This document shows, in pieces, positions 1 through 11,320 of a stretch of DNA of 64,000 nt. Origin of the DNA: Breoghania sp. (GTDB lineage: Bacteria; Pseudomonadota; Alphaproteobacteria; Rhizobiales; Stappiaceae); the NCBI RefSeq assembly GCF_030066895.1, contig NZ_JASJAV010000016.1:87009-151008 (forward strand), written 5' to 3'. A program made the position numbers and the translations under genes. The number at the start of each line of letters is the position of its first letter. Position 1 is the stretch's first letter. A model generated the notes under the pieces. The model ran no database searches, had not been told where the DNA came from, and saw nothing but the letters and a program-made list of their open reading frames with translations.

Positions 1-268
1 GGGCGTAGTAGGCATTGTAGTTGTTGTTGGATTCCGCCTTGCCGATGAGATCGTAAAGCGGTTTCAGATTGCCGGGCGTGCTCATCGGGTGCGCCTGCGG
101 CTTCGTCGTCACCGACGAGGTTTCCGCATTGACCGGCTGCACCGCGAAGGTGCCGCCCGCCTCCTCCACGATCTCATAGGCCACGCCGGGATAGAGTATC
201 TCGTTGACGCCCTTGATCTGTTCCGCCTTTTCGCGGGTCGGAATCCCCTTAACCTTTTCCGCGCACAT
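1..268 (-). CDS. Hypothetical protein, partial (runs off left edge)
   Basis: An open frame starts at ATG 268-266 after a purine-rich ribosome site (GGGGAGGG) and continues without a stop to the window edge (89 codons seen). Near the visible end is an NNNYNAYY motif after LYDLIGKAES, which recalls small lysozyme-like or peptidoglycan-associated proteins, but that is only a resemblance. It lies 23 bp downstream of the broken lipoprotein gene and was probably co-transcribed with it. Function unknown. Confidence 0.55.
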   Translation of the reverse strand, partial: MCAEKVKGIPTREKAEQIKGVNEILYPGVAYEIVEEAGGTFAVQPVNAETSSVTTKPQAHPMSTPGNLKPLYDLIGKAESNNNYNAYYA

Positions 269-291
269 GGCGCCCTCCCCCTCTCAACGAT

Positions 292-944
292 TTACGGAAT
301 GGAGAAATGATCGATCGCCCGCTGCAGGACAGTGGAATCCGTGTTGCCGCTCAGGATGTAGCCGTAGAACGTCTCAGCCTCGCCGAGATCGACCTTCTCG
401 TCCGTGAACCATTGCCGCATTTCAGTCACCCGCTTTGTCTGGATTTCCGGGTTGGCGACATGCAGCCAGTTGAGGATCCGTTCGGCCAGCGGCGTGGGGT
501 TGTACTGCACCGTGTGCAGGGTCTGCTTGTCGAAATAGGTCTGCGCCGCTGACAGGCGTTCAGCCGCCGCGTCCGACGTCGTCTTCAGCCCGCCCTGGGA
601 GCGTGCCGGCATAGGCGTAGTCGTTGAGCTGTGAGAGCGCCAGCGACAGCAGATAGGCTGCGTCCGGCTTGCTGAGCCCCTGCCAGATCTGCGCCGCGAT
701 CTTCTTGCGTTCCGCCCGCATCTGGGTGGTCAGGATATCGAGCGTCTTTTCGATGAGAACATCCTTGCGGTAGGCCTTCTCGCCGCCCTTCAGCGCCGTA
801 TCCACCCCCGCCAGGACCGATTTCGTCTGCGCTCCGCCGAAAAGCGAGACCGTTCCTGTCAGCGCGATGGAAATTTAGCCCCGCGCATCCCGACAGGGCC
901 GACGCACACACAAAAAGACACAGAACGTGCCGCAATCTGACCAA
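292..944 (-). pseudogene. Lipoprotein, frameshifted at two places
   Basis: A TTG codon at 944 starts a lipoprotein signal peptide ending in the lipobox LSGC. The frame is lost by about 870 (after CAGLN) and continues one frame over (LTGTVSLFGGAQ, then a helical KAYRKDVLIEKTLDI segment). A second shift near 605 leads to the C-terminal part ending HFSIP at 292. Joined, the pieces give about 215 residues of an exported lipoprotein of unknown function. The simplest reading is one gene with two single-base indels. Its downstream neighbour lies 23 bp away. Confidence 0.65.
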
Positions 945-1228
945 ATAAGCCGCCCTGCCCCTCCACAGGCACTGACAGCCCCATGCGGACGGGAATAAAT
1001 TGATTGGTCAAAAATCATCTAACCTAGGGTAAAATACTATTCCAAATACCCCTTGTACATATTCATTAATGATTTTTTAACAATTAAGACATCAATCAAA
1101 GAAAGCATATAAATGAATATTTGAATGAAGAACGAGAGCATCCGTCTCGCCCTAACCGCGCAAGACGAAACGGCAGATACCTTTGCTCATCTCGTCCAAT
1201 TCTCCGGCCCCGCTCATTGCCGATCACA
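945..1228. other. AT-rich intergenic region
   Basis: No gene seen. The stretch from about 990 to 1135 is much richer in A and T than the rest of the window (runs such as ATTTTTTAACAATTAAG). It could hold the promoter of the lipoprotein gene, but no convincing -35/-10 pair stands out. Confidence 0.5.
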
Positions 1229-1249
1229 TAAAAACCGGGAGCGCTCCCG
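1229..1249 (-). terminator. Intrinsic terminator of the tetR-like gene
   Basis: A perfect 14-base palindrome (CGGGAGCGCTCCCG, 1236-1249) is followed on the minus strand by GTTTTT. It lies about 30 bp past the TetR stop codon. Confidence 0.65.
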
Positions 1250-1278
1250 CTCCTGATACATTCTCCTGACCAGTACGC

Positions 1279-1829
1279 TCACGCACTGGCCCTGAACGAA
1301 ACCAGCGCCGAGCGCGCCGAGTGACGAAAGACTTCCCGCGCCGAACCGTAGGTCGCCAGAGCAACCGCCCCCTCCACCAACAGCATCATAGAAAAAGCCC
1401 CGAACACAGGATCCGGATGGCCGTGCCGCTTCAGGAAATCCGCAAACACCGCACTCACCCGCGTCTTGTGCTGTCGGCTGACGGTGTGCAGCTCCTCCCA
1501 CCCGGCGAATTCAACCATCGATGTCTGGAAAAGGCAACCGCGCGCGCCGTGCTCATCCGCCCAGTTTTCCAGAAACTCGAAAACGGCCACGATCCCGTCC
1601 CGCAGACCTCCCGACACCTCAAGCCTTTCCTCAAGACACCGTTCGAACCGCTCCGCCCGCTCCTCCAGAACCTCGATCGCCAGACCGTCCCGCCCATCGA
1701 AATAACGGTAGAAGGTCCCTCGGGAGACGCCCGATTTTGCGAGAATCTGATCGACCAAAGAATTCAAGAAACTGTTTCATAAAAAACCTCGTCACCGGAC
1801 GAGATGGTTTTCGCACGTGAACTCGTCAT
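1279..1829 (-). pseudogene. TetR-family regulator, broken in the HTH region
   Basis: The frame from 1767 to 1279 contains the second half of a TetR DNA-binding domain (ILAKSGVSRGTFYRYF) and a ligand-binding domain. The N-terminus is displaced: ATG 1829-1827, preceded by GGAG, gives MTSSRAKTISSGDEVFYETVS and then a stop in a different frame. Compared with the family, about 8-10 codons (end of helix 1 and start of helix 2) are missing at the junction near 1765. A small deletion with frameshift is the simplest explanation. The gene is divergent from an MFS transporter, the usual arrangement for a repressor and its target. Confidence 0.65.
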
Positions 1830-1936
1830 GATCCAGGAACTCCGACCCGAGGGTCGCAGACGTGACTTGTCTTTCAAAGAGTTTTATAATTCACGGAATT
1901 ATGATTATACACTGATGTATTTTTTATAAATTAAGT

Positions 1937-3150
1937 CTGCGCAAGAGCCGCTACGCAGGTCACAGCGCCCTCGGTCTTGCGGTCGTCGGATTGGGGTTCG
2001 GGATCGCGCGTTACGGCTACGGCCTCTTCCTGCCGCAAGCGCGGGTGAGCTTCGATTTCACGCCCGTCATTCAAGGAGCCATCGCCAGCGGCTCTTATGC
2101 GACATACCTCGCAGCGACCATGCTCGCCGCCTTCCTCTCCCATCGCAGAGGCCCGAAAATACCGGTTCTGCTCGGGCTCGGCTGTGTGCTTTCGGGAACT
2201 CTTCTGGTCGGCCTCAGCCGGTCCACATGGATCTTCGCCCTCGGCATCATTCTGGCGGGCGGAAGTCCGGGCTTAATCTTTCCGGCTCTGTCGGATTGGT
2301 CGATCATGATCGGCGGCGGTCTGCGCGACCGCATGTTCGCGATCATGAACTTGGGAACGGGGGCGGGCGTCATTCTCGCCTCCCCCTTCGCCCTTGCGGC
2401 CAATGTCGATGACTGGCAGCAGGCCTGGCTGATGTTCGCCGCGCTCATCCTGTTTTTCACGGTGCTGTGCGCCCGTTTCGTCCCCGCGCGCACGGTGAAC
2501 GGACGCGGCTTCATCGGCTTCCGCCGCGACCTCGGCACCGCAGAAGCCTACAAGCTTGCGGGTGCCCGGGTCGCTGCCGCTTTACGCCTGCTTGCTCATC
2601 GCCGGGCTCGTTACCGCGATCTACTGGACCTATGCGGTGTCCCTGGTGTCGACCTACACGGCGTTTACCGGGCTCGTTTCATGTCCGGAAATTCTGCTGT
2701 GGCTGATCACCGGGATTGCGGACTTTGCCGGCGCCATGGCGGGAGACGAGATCATCCGTCTCGGCCTGCCCATTGCTCATAAGGCGACCACGCTCGCCAT
2801 CGCGCTCGTCCTCACCACCGTGACGGTGGACAATGCGGCCTATCGGTCGTGCTGTTGTCCGCGGTGCTGTTCGGCGCCTCGTTCATCTTCATCACGGATT
2901 CTGTCCGTGTGGACCATGCGCGTCTTCCGCCACGCACCTTCCATCGGCATCGGCTACACGTTTCTGATCTTCACGCTGGGCGCGATGCTCGGCCCCTTTT
3001 TCGGCTTTCGGCGGCATTCTCATCGAAGTCTCCGGCTACGACCCGATGTTCCTGCTGTTCGCAGCCCTCACCTTCATCCCGGTCCTCGTTCCGGCAAGAT
3101 GGCTTTACCGGCATGCCTCTCCCGATAAGGAGAAAGCAGGGTGCAAACAT
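1937..3150 (+). pseudogene. YbfB/YjiJ-type MFS transporter, multiply frameshifted
   Basis: Translation from about 1937 gives YAGHSALGLAVVGLGFGIARYGYG, the N-terminal segment of YbfB-like MFS permeases, followed by hydrophobic helices to about 2545. The protein then continues in other frames: LPLYACLLIAGLVTAIYW from about 2560, then pieces near 2850, 2930 and 3010. At least four indels are needed. No ATG or GTG starts the first frame, and the native stop is unclear, so both ends are uncertain. The partner TetR gene is also broken. Confidence 0.7.
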
Positions 3151-3211
3151 GAAAAAGGCGGACCGAAGCCCGCCTCCCCGATTGAGGAAACCGTTACCCG
3201 CTTACGGGCAC

Positions 3212-3230
3212 GCAACCCGGTAGGGGTTGC
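3212..3230 (-). terminator. Hairpin after the small lipoprotein gene
   Basis: A perfect 7-bp stem (GCAACCC / GGGTTGC) with a 5-base loop begins 1 bp after the stop codon of the minus-strand lipoprotein. No T run follows, so it may be a weak terminator or an mRNA 3' stabiliser. Confidence 0.45.
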
Positions 3231-3231
3231 C

Positions 3232-3474
3232 CTAGGCGTCACGCGCCCAACAGTTCTTCGGAGTGGTTGCAGAGCCGATCATCGCACCGGCGGCACCGCC
3301 GGCAACCGCGCCCACGGCTGCGCCGCCGCCGGTTCCCGTTGTTGCCACGCCGATGACCGCGCCGGTCGCGGCCCCAAGGCCCGCGCCTCCAAGCGCGCGA
3401 TCGGACTGGCTGTAGGTCTGGCAGCCAGCGAGCATCAGAGCCGCGGCGCCGGCGATCAGCAATTTCGTATACAT
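3232..3474 (-). CDS. Small glycine-zipper outer-membrane lipoprotein
   Basis: An intact 80-residue frame with ATG 3474 and a strong ribosome site (GGAGGG, 8 bases upstream). The first 18 residues form a signal peptide ending in the lipobox LAGC. The rest is a glycine/alanine-rich repeat (GLGAATGAVIG, GGAAVGAVAGGAAGAMIG) typical of the 17-kDa antigen/YMGG-like glycine-zipper family, thought to insert in or bind the outer membrane. It stands alone, with hairpins on its 3' side. One of the few intact accessory genes here. Confidence 0.8.
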   Translation of the reverse strand: MYTKLLIAGAAALMLAGCQTYSQSDRALGGAGLGAATGAVIGVATTGTGGGAAVGAVAGGAAGAMIGSATTPKNCWARDA

Positions 3475-3659
3475 GAGTTTAACCCTCCGTACGTCGATAG
3501 GTCGGCCGGGCCGTTGAGATCGGCGGGCTGGCTTTTCGAGCACCGGAACCTTTCGATCCGCATGCGCCGATTGGTTACGTGCGACTAACGCATCGAACGC
3601 CAATCGGTTCCTTGCCGCAGGGAAATACGCAATCCCGGCCATATTGCGGCTGGGGCACC

Positions 3660-3679
3660 GGCTCGCGACGACGCGAGCC
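3660..3679 (-). terminator. Inverted repeat after the K+ channel gene
   Basis: Perfect 8-bp stem GGCTCGCG / CGCGAGCC with a 4-base loop, 12 bp past the channel stop codon. No T run, so this is only a possible terminator. Confidence 0.4.
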
Positions 3680-3691
3680 CGGACACTAACG

Positions 3692-4682
3692 TTATGTCCG
3701 GTCGCCGTCGTCCGTATCCGACCCGACGTCGGCTTCCGCAAGTTCCTTACGTGCCATGTCACCGGCCTGCGTTTCCGCCAGGCGTTCCCGCGCCGCCTCC
3801 CGAACCCACCGGGCAATGGCCGTATTGCGCCGCATCAACCTGTGCAGATCGTCCCCATCGAGCACCAGAAGCCGGCAGCGCGAGGTCGCCATGACCGTAG
3901 CGGAGCGTTGCGTGCGGTGGAGCACGGCCATCTCGCCGAGGAAATTGCCCTCGCACATGGTGATGGTCCGATCGTTCAGGCTGATTTCGACCGTACCGGA
4001 GGCGATGAAGAACATGCTCGTTCCCGCATCACCTTCCCGCGCGATAAACTCGCCCGCTTCCGCCGTCTGCGAATGAAGAAGACCCGTCACCTCCGCGATA
4101 TCGGCGGCGTTCAGATCTTCAAACAGCGGCACGCGGGCCACCATGCCCCAGGTGATGACGAATTCGCGGCTGTGGATCTCGCGCGCAAAGGCGGTCGCGA
4201 CCACGCCGATGGGCAGCACCAGCAATCCGTATCCCATCAGCATGACGATGCCGCCCACCACCTTGCCCGCCGCGGTGACCGGCACCACGTCGCCGTAGCC
4301 CACCGTGGTGAAGGTGGCGATCGCCCACCAGATCGAGACCGGGATCGAGCCGAAGGCTTCCGGCTGAACGTCGCCCTCGATCAGATGCAAGGCGCTGGCC
4401 GCCAGCAGAACGATGCCGCAGATGATGACGAAGCTCGCCACCAGCGCGCGCCACTCGGACACGAGTGCGGAGGCCAGCGAGCGAAGTGCGGGAGAATAGC
4501 GGGCAAGCTTGAGAAACCGCAGAAGCCGGAACACCACGAAGGCGCGCAGGTCACCGCCAACAAGCGGCAGCCAGAAAGGTAGCACGGCCAGCAGATCGAT
4601 CACCGCGAAGGGCTGCATGGCATAGCGCAACCGCGCCCTTTTCCAGGAGCTCGTAGACACGGTGCTTCAAGGGAACGCGCAT
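3692..4682 (-). pseudogene. Cyclic-nucleotide-gated K+ channel (MlotiK1-like) with S1-S2 deleted
   Basis: The 3' part encodes S3-S6 segments, the pore with selectivity filter TVGYGD, and a C-terminal cyclic nucleotide-binding domain (FLGEMAVLHRTQRSATV). The expected N-terminus, MRVPLKHRVYELLEKG, starts at ATG 4682 in another frame and joins the S3 segment (RLRYAMQPFAVIDLLAVLP) at about 4640. Roughly 100 codons for S1 and S2 are absent, and the junction shifts the frame. A GTG at 4660 could start a 322-residue fragment, but it would lack the voltage-sensor-like half, so a working channel is unlikely. Confidence 0.75.
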
Positions 4683-4830
4683 GATCCCAGCCTCTCCTCC
4701 AGATCATCGGCCGCGCACGGGCAGCTCGCCGCCCAAAACTGCGACATCGGCTCGACACACGAGCCGCGAAGCCCTCCTCCCGAGGACCCGCACAGGCGGC
4801 ACGAAGAAACCGCGCCACCCGGCAGAAACG

Positions 4831-7512
<2,682 letters not shown>

Positions 7513-7530
7513 CAGAGGTTCGACCTCGTT
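7513..7530 (-). promoter_or_regulatory. Small hairpin over the alaS ribosome site
   Basis: On the minus strand GAGGT-CGA-ACCTC lies just 2 bases before the alaS ATG. The only Shine-Dalgarno-like bases (GAGG) are in its 5' arm, so the stem could limit initiation. A 5-bp stem is weak; regulation is only a suggestion. Confidence 0.3.
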
Positions 7531-7743
7531 ATTTCGTGTTTCGGATCCCGCCATGCATTTTTGCATCGGTCCCGCAGGTCCCGACGGCCGATTTATTCGC
7601 GCGCCGTCACGGACCCATCATGTATTTCTATCGCGCGGGTTTTAAAGCCTTCGCAAGGCAAAGGGAAGCGGTGTGCGCGCACCGATTGCCGGATCAGCAC
7701 TCGTATACGACAGGTTCACCGCCTCTTGAACCTTTTCAAGGCC

Positions 7744-8796
7744 TTACTTTGCCGGGATTCCGCCCGCCCACGCATCCCAGTCGCCAATCACCGCATCCGA
7801 AAATGCCTTGCCAACCCGGTAGGCATTGGTGAGCGCAGGCCCGAAGCCGCCGGAATTGGCATTGATCGAATCCTGTGGCACCTGGCCCGGATAAGGCTGA
7901 TCGAAATTGGAGGCGGTGCGCAGGATCGCGACGCGGTCCATATCGACCCGGCCGAACTTCGCCCCGCGGGCGAGCGCCGTCAGCGTCGCGTTGCCCTCCT
8001 GCTGGGTCGTGCAATAATCCGCCGCCCCGTTGGTCAGGAGCTTCGCCCAGTCGTTCATCGCGGCGCTGAGCTTCACCCCGTGCCGCCACTGGTCGGCGGA
8101 AACCGTGTCGCAGATACCGACCGTGGACGCCGCCTTGGCCGCCTCTTCCGGATAATTCTGCCGGTAGGCCTTGGCCCCGTCGCTATCGGCGAGTTCGACA
8201 TCCTTCGACAGCTCGAACGCCCGTCCCGTCAGCGCCTCGTTGAGATGATAGACCTCGGTGCCGTATTGCGAGCCGGGCTTCTCCCCTTGCGCCTTGGCAA
8301 ACATGCCGAACTGGCCGGACGTCCACTCATCGAGCACCTTGCGATCATCGATGCGCCATTGCAGACCACCGTCCACCGCATAGCGCGCCCACATGGCCGA
8401 GCCCAGCGTCCCGTTCTGCGGGTCGATCCCGGCAATACCCGCGATCAGGATGTAGGTCTTCGACAGATCGACCTCGTCCGACAGCACGAGTACGGAGACG
8501 GAGCTTGCCGCATTGGCGTAGCCCACCGAGGTGGTGATCAGGCACAGGCCCTTGTCGTTGCAGGACAGATCGGGAAAGGCTTCCGAAAGACCGTCGATGG
8601 CGGTCTTGTGCTCGAGCGCTTCCTTTTCCAGCCAGTTGCCGACCTCGTGCTTGAACATGGTGATGACCAGCACCTTGGGCGCCACGGGCGCGGCCTCGGC
8701 AACGCCGGGGACGCCGCCACCGATCAGGGCGAGCGCAAGAGTTAAGAGGGATGAGATGCATCGCGGGATCCTTCGATAGTCGACCTTTTCGTGCAT
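7744..8796 (-). CDS. Purine nucleoside permease (NUP family), exported
   Basis: An intact 350-residue protein with ATG 8796 and ribosome site GGGGGA. A signal peptide (about residues 10-36, ending AEA-AP) precedes the NUP/purine nucleoside permease domain: VLVITMFKHEVGNWLE, then the phosphorylase-like TSVGYANAASSVSVL and IAGIAGIDPQNGTLGSAMWA. Related yeast and bacterial proteins are linked to nucleoside uptake or phosphorolysis; the bacterial role is poorly known. It sits alone between repeats and alaS. Purine scavenging would suit a host-dependent lifestyle, but that is speculation. Confidence 0.8.
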   Translation of the reverse strand: MHEKVDYRRIPRCISSLLTLALALIGGGVPGVAEAAPVAPKVLVITMFKHEVGNWLEKEALEHKTAIDGLSEAFPDLSCNDKGLCLITTSVGYANAASSVSVLVLSDEVDLSKTYILIAGIAGIDPQNGTLGSAMWARYAVDGGLQWRIDDRKVLDEWTSGQFGMFAKAQGEKPGSQYGTEVYHLNEALTGRAFELSKDVELADSDGAKAYRQNYPEEAAKAASTVGICDTVSADQWRHGVKLSAAMNDWAKLLTNGAADYCTTQQEGNATLTALARGAKFGRVDMDRVAILRTASNFDQPYPGQVPQDSINANSGGFGPALTNAYRVGKAFSDAVIGDWDAWAGGIPAK

Positions 8797-8981
8797 ACGT
8801 CCCCCGCCGCGACGCCCGCAAGATGAAACATCGCGCAGAGGCGTTGATACTCAACGGAAATTCTGAGGGGACATTGGGGATGGGCGCGGGAGGAATGGAG
8901 TTGAGCGGCGTGGCGCGGAGAGGCGGATGGTTATGTGTCGCGGACAGCGCGCATACTTGCGTCATTGCCCCGCACTCTCTT

Positions 8982-9183
8982 CCGTCATCCCCGGCTTGAC
9001 CGGGAATCCATTGACGGCGCGACTTTCCGCTGACCTCTCCCCGACGTGCCCTGCGGCGCGTGTCTTCGGCCCCAATCCTCCTGCGCGACGTCCGGGCCGA
9101 AGACGCGCGCGTGCCGCGCGCCGGAGCAAACGACGCACCGAGCGGACAGAGCAATGGACCCCCGGTCAAGCCGGGGATGACGG
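8982..9183. repeat. Long inverted-repeat element (about 200 bp)
   Basis: The left end (8982-9012) and right end (9152-9183) are near-perfect reverse complements of about 31 bases, each containing CCGTCATCCCCGGCTTGACC or its complement. Inside, GTCTTCGGCCC (about 9062) and GGGCCGAAGAC (about 9107) form a second nested pair. The whole could fold as one long hairpin. The ends belong to the same family as the other palindromic elements in this window. No transposase lies within. Confidence 0.7.
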
Positions 9184-9320
9184 AGGAGAGAACGGGGCAA
9201 GAGCGCACACATGGATCGCGGGTGCGTTTGCGCGAGGCAGGATGCACTCACGCGGACAGAGTTCTCACTGTTCGGCGTGCAGTTCCCCCACCGAACCTGC
9301 CCCAACACGCCTTTTTCCGT

Positions 9321-9409
9321 CGTCATTGCCCGGCTTCGTCCGGGCACTCCAGCGGACAGCGGCATATGCGGAACGTGATGGATCCCCCGGACAAAGCCGG
9401 GGGATGACG
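9321..9409. repeat. Palindromic intergenic element, copy 2
   Basis: Two inverted arms: CGTCATTGCCCGGCTTCGTC at the left and the complement of CGTCATCCCCCGGCTTTGTC at the right, separated by about 25 bp. Each arm is itself a GC hairpin. Same family as copies near 14.0, 52.7, 58.4 and 60.7 kb. Confidence 0.75.
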
Positions 9410-9451
9410 ATGGTGAGGGCCGTGATGACAGCCGCGCTCCCCTCCCCGACT

Positions 9452-9486
9452 CCAAGCTCCAAGTTCCAAGTTCCAAGTTCCAAGTT
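9452..9486. repeat. Heptamer tandem repeat (CCAAGTT x5)
   Basis: Five 7-base units in a row; the first reads CCAAGCT and the other four CCAAGTT. It lies in the non-coding stretch between recA and the permease. No coding role is apparent. Confidence 0.8.
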
Positions 9487-9520
9487 CCCGAAGAGGGATG
9501 CCAAATCCAATGGAATCCCG

Positions 9521-9555
9521 AAACGAAAACGGCCGCGCTCTGAGGCGCGGCCGCA
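9521..9555 (-). terminator. Intrinsic terminator of recA
   Basis: A perfect 9-bp stem (CGGCCGCGC, 9530-9538, pairing with GCGCGGCCG, 9545-9553) with a 6-base loop, followed on the minus strand by GTTTTCGTTT. It lies about 50 bp past the recA stop. Confidence 0.85.
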
Positions 9556-9605
9556 TAAATTATCAAGTCCGAGGATCCGAAGCCTCCGGATCGCTCGTCG
9601 ACAAA

Positions 9606-10688
9606 TCAATCGTCGACGGATCCGCTCGAGCCGTCCTCGCCGCCTTCCGGATCGGTGATCTTGTCGGAGATCAGACCGGCGCTCTGGCGGATGGCCAGTT
9701 CGATTTCGTTGGTGACTTCCGGATTTTCGCGCAGGAAGTTCTTGGTGTTCTCGCGACCCTGGCCGAGGCGCTGGCTGTTGTAGGAGAACCAGGCTCCCGA
9801 CTTCTCGACCACACCGCCCTTGACGCCGAGATCGATCAGCTCGCCCATCTTGGACACACCTTCGCCATACATGATGTCGAATTCGATCTGCTTGAACGGC
9901 GGGGCCAGCTTGTTTTTGACGACCTTGACCTTGGTCTGGTTGCCGATAATTTCGTCGCGATCCTTGATCGATCCGATGCGGCGAATGTCGAGGCGCACGG
10001 ACGAATAGAACTTCAGCGCGTTACCACCCGTCGTCGTCTCCGGCGAACCGAACATGACGCCGATCTTCATGCGGATCTGGTTGATGAAGATCACCATCGT
10101 CTTCGACTTGGAGATCGAGGCGGTGAGCTTGCGGAGCGCCTGGCTCATCAGACGGGCCTGCATGCCCGGCAGGCTATCGCCCATCTCGCCCTCAAGCTCG
10201 GCGCGCGGCGTCAGAGCGGCGACCGAGTCGACCACCAGAACGTCGATCGCGCCGGAGCGCACCAGCGTGTCGGTAATCTCTAGCGCCTGCTCGCCCGCAT
10301 CGGGCTGCGAGATCAGCATGTCGTCGATAGAAACGCCAAGCTTGCGCGCATAGACCGGGTCGAGCGCATGCTCGGCATCGATGAAGGCGCAAATGCCGCC
10401 CTTCTTCTGCGCTTCGGCAATCGTGTGCAGCGCCAGGGTAGTCTTGCCCGAGGATTCCGGTCCGTAGATCTCGATGATGCGCCCGCGCGGCAATCCGCCG
10501 ATCCCAAGCGCGATATCGAGACCGATCGAACCGGTGGAGATCGCCTCCACCTCCACGACCTGACCCTCGCCAAGCCGCATGATCGATCCCTTGCCGAAGG
10601 CGCGCTCGATCTGCGCCAGTGCTGCGTCCAGTGCTTTGGTCTTATCCATTCCCGTGCCCTCGACGAGGCGAAGTGAGGCCTGTGACAT
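9606..10688 (-). CDS. recA: RecA recombinase
   Basis: Intact 360-residue RecA: strand exchange in homologous recombination and the co-protease that triggers LexA cleavage. It contains Walker [11 protein letters not shown], the [19 protein letters not shown] segment (here [15 protein letters not shown]), the conserved region [20 protein letters not shown] ([12 protein letters not shown]) and an acidic C-terminal tail. ATG 10688 is supported by AAGGAG 7 bases upstream. A LexA-type box and a TTGACA element lie upstream and a strong terminator downstream, so it is a single-gene SOS unit. Recombination capacity therefore seems retained. Confidence 0.97.
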   Translation of the reverse strand: MSQASLRLVEGTGMDKTKALDAALAQIERAFGKGSIMRLGEGQVVEVEAISTGSIGLDIALGIGGLPRGRIIEIYGPESSGKTTLALHTIAEAQKKGGICAFIDAEHALDPVYARKLGVSIDDMLISQPDAGEQALEITDTLVRSGAIDVLVVDSVAALTPRAELEGEMGDSLPGMQARLMSQALRKLTASISKSKTMVIFINQIRMKIGVMFGSPETTTGGNALKFYSSVRLDIRRIGSIKDRDEIIGNQTKVKVVKNKLAPPFKQIEFDIMYGEGVSKMGELIDLGVKGGVVEKSGAWFSYNSQRLGQGRENTKNFLRENPEVTNEIELAIRQSAGLISDKITDPEGGEDGSSGSVDD

Positions 10689-10805
10689 CGTTGGCTCCTT
10701 ATTTCACTCCCGTCAGGCGGTTTCAAACGGCAATCGTGTACATGGTTTGTTCCTTATATTTATCCCCATGTCAAGCAACTGAAAAAGCGGTTTAATAATC
10801 AATAC

Positions 10806-10820
10806 GTTCCTCATACGTTC
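10806..10820 (-). promoter_or_regulatory. SOS box (LexA operator) upstream of recA
   Basis: GTTC-N7-GTTC is the alphaproteobacterial LexA operator; here GTTC 10806-10809 and GTTC 10817-10820 match exactly. It lies 118 bp upstream of the recA start. A TTGACA hexamer lies between it and the gene (about 10768-10773). Confidence 0.8.
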
Positions 10821-10949
10821 TCAATATCTTCGCAAATCGCGCCAGAGAGCTTCCGTCACGACGCCTTCGGGAATCGCCCGGGGCCGGGATTCTGTCCGGC
10901 GGGGCTCTCCTCAATGATCTTTTCCGACGAAGAGGGAGAACGGAGGGAA

Positions 10950-11295
10950 ACATCGTCGCAGCCTTGCGCGAAAGCGACCTCTTTCAGACCAGCAATTTCT
11001 GCCGGTGCGGCGGTATGTATTATGGCGCAGCGCAGCATGGGCTGTCACAGTCATGCGGCCATTCCCGCCCGCCCCGTGGACGAGACAAGCCCCGATGCCG
11101 CCTTGAGCAGCGCCCCCTTGCCGACCAACCGCAGGGCTCGACCTGGAACAGGCCGTTGACGAAGACGGCCGGGCAGCGACGGCTTGCGGCGATGCAACCG
11201 CCCGCCGCCGCGCCCGGACGACTGGTATTGACCGCCCTCCACCTGCGCCTCGACGCTGCCGAGGCCGTGAGAACCGACGGACAGGAGACAGACCG
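10950..11295 (+). pseudogene. Possible relic of a PfkB-type kinase (psuK?)
   Basis: No intact frame. One frame reads AAIPARPVDETSPDAALSSA, which resembles the VDxTGAGDA signature near the C-terminus of PfkB kinases, and a second frame downstream gives GLDLEQAV, a sequence of the type that follows it. Pseudouridine kinase often sits directly upstream of psuG, as this stretch does. The match is short and the key GAGD is already lost, so this is tentative; it may be plain non-coding sequence. Confidence 0.25.
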
Positions 11296-11320
11296 CTAGA
11301 AACAACCGGGGAACAAGCCC

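Noticed and set aside
8982..9183. Insertion sequence
   Set aside because: Inverted ends are present, but there is no transposase frame inside about 200 bp and no clear target duplication.
11051..11305. Minus-strand frame upstream of psuG
   Set aside because: No start signal, no family resemblance, and Gly/Arg-rich translation typical of a shadow frame.
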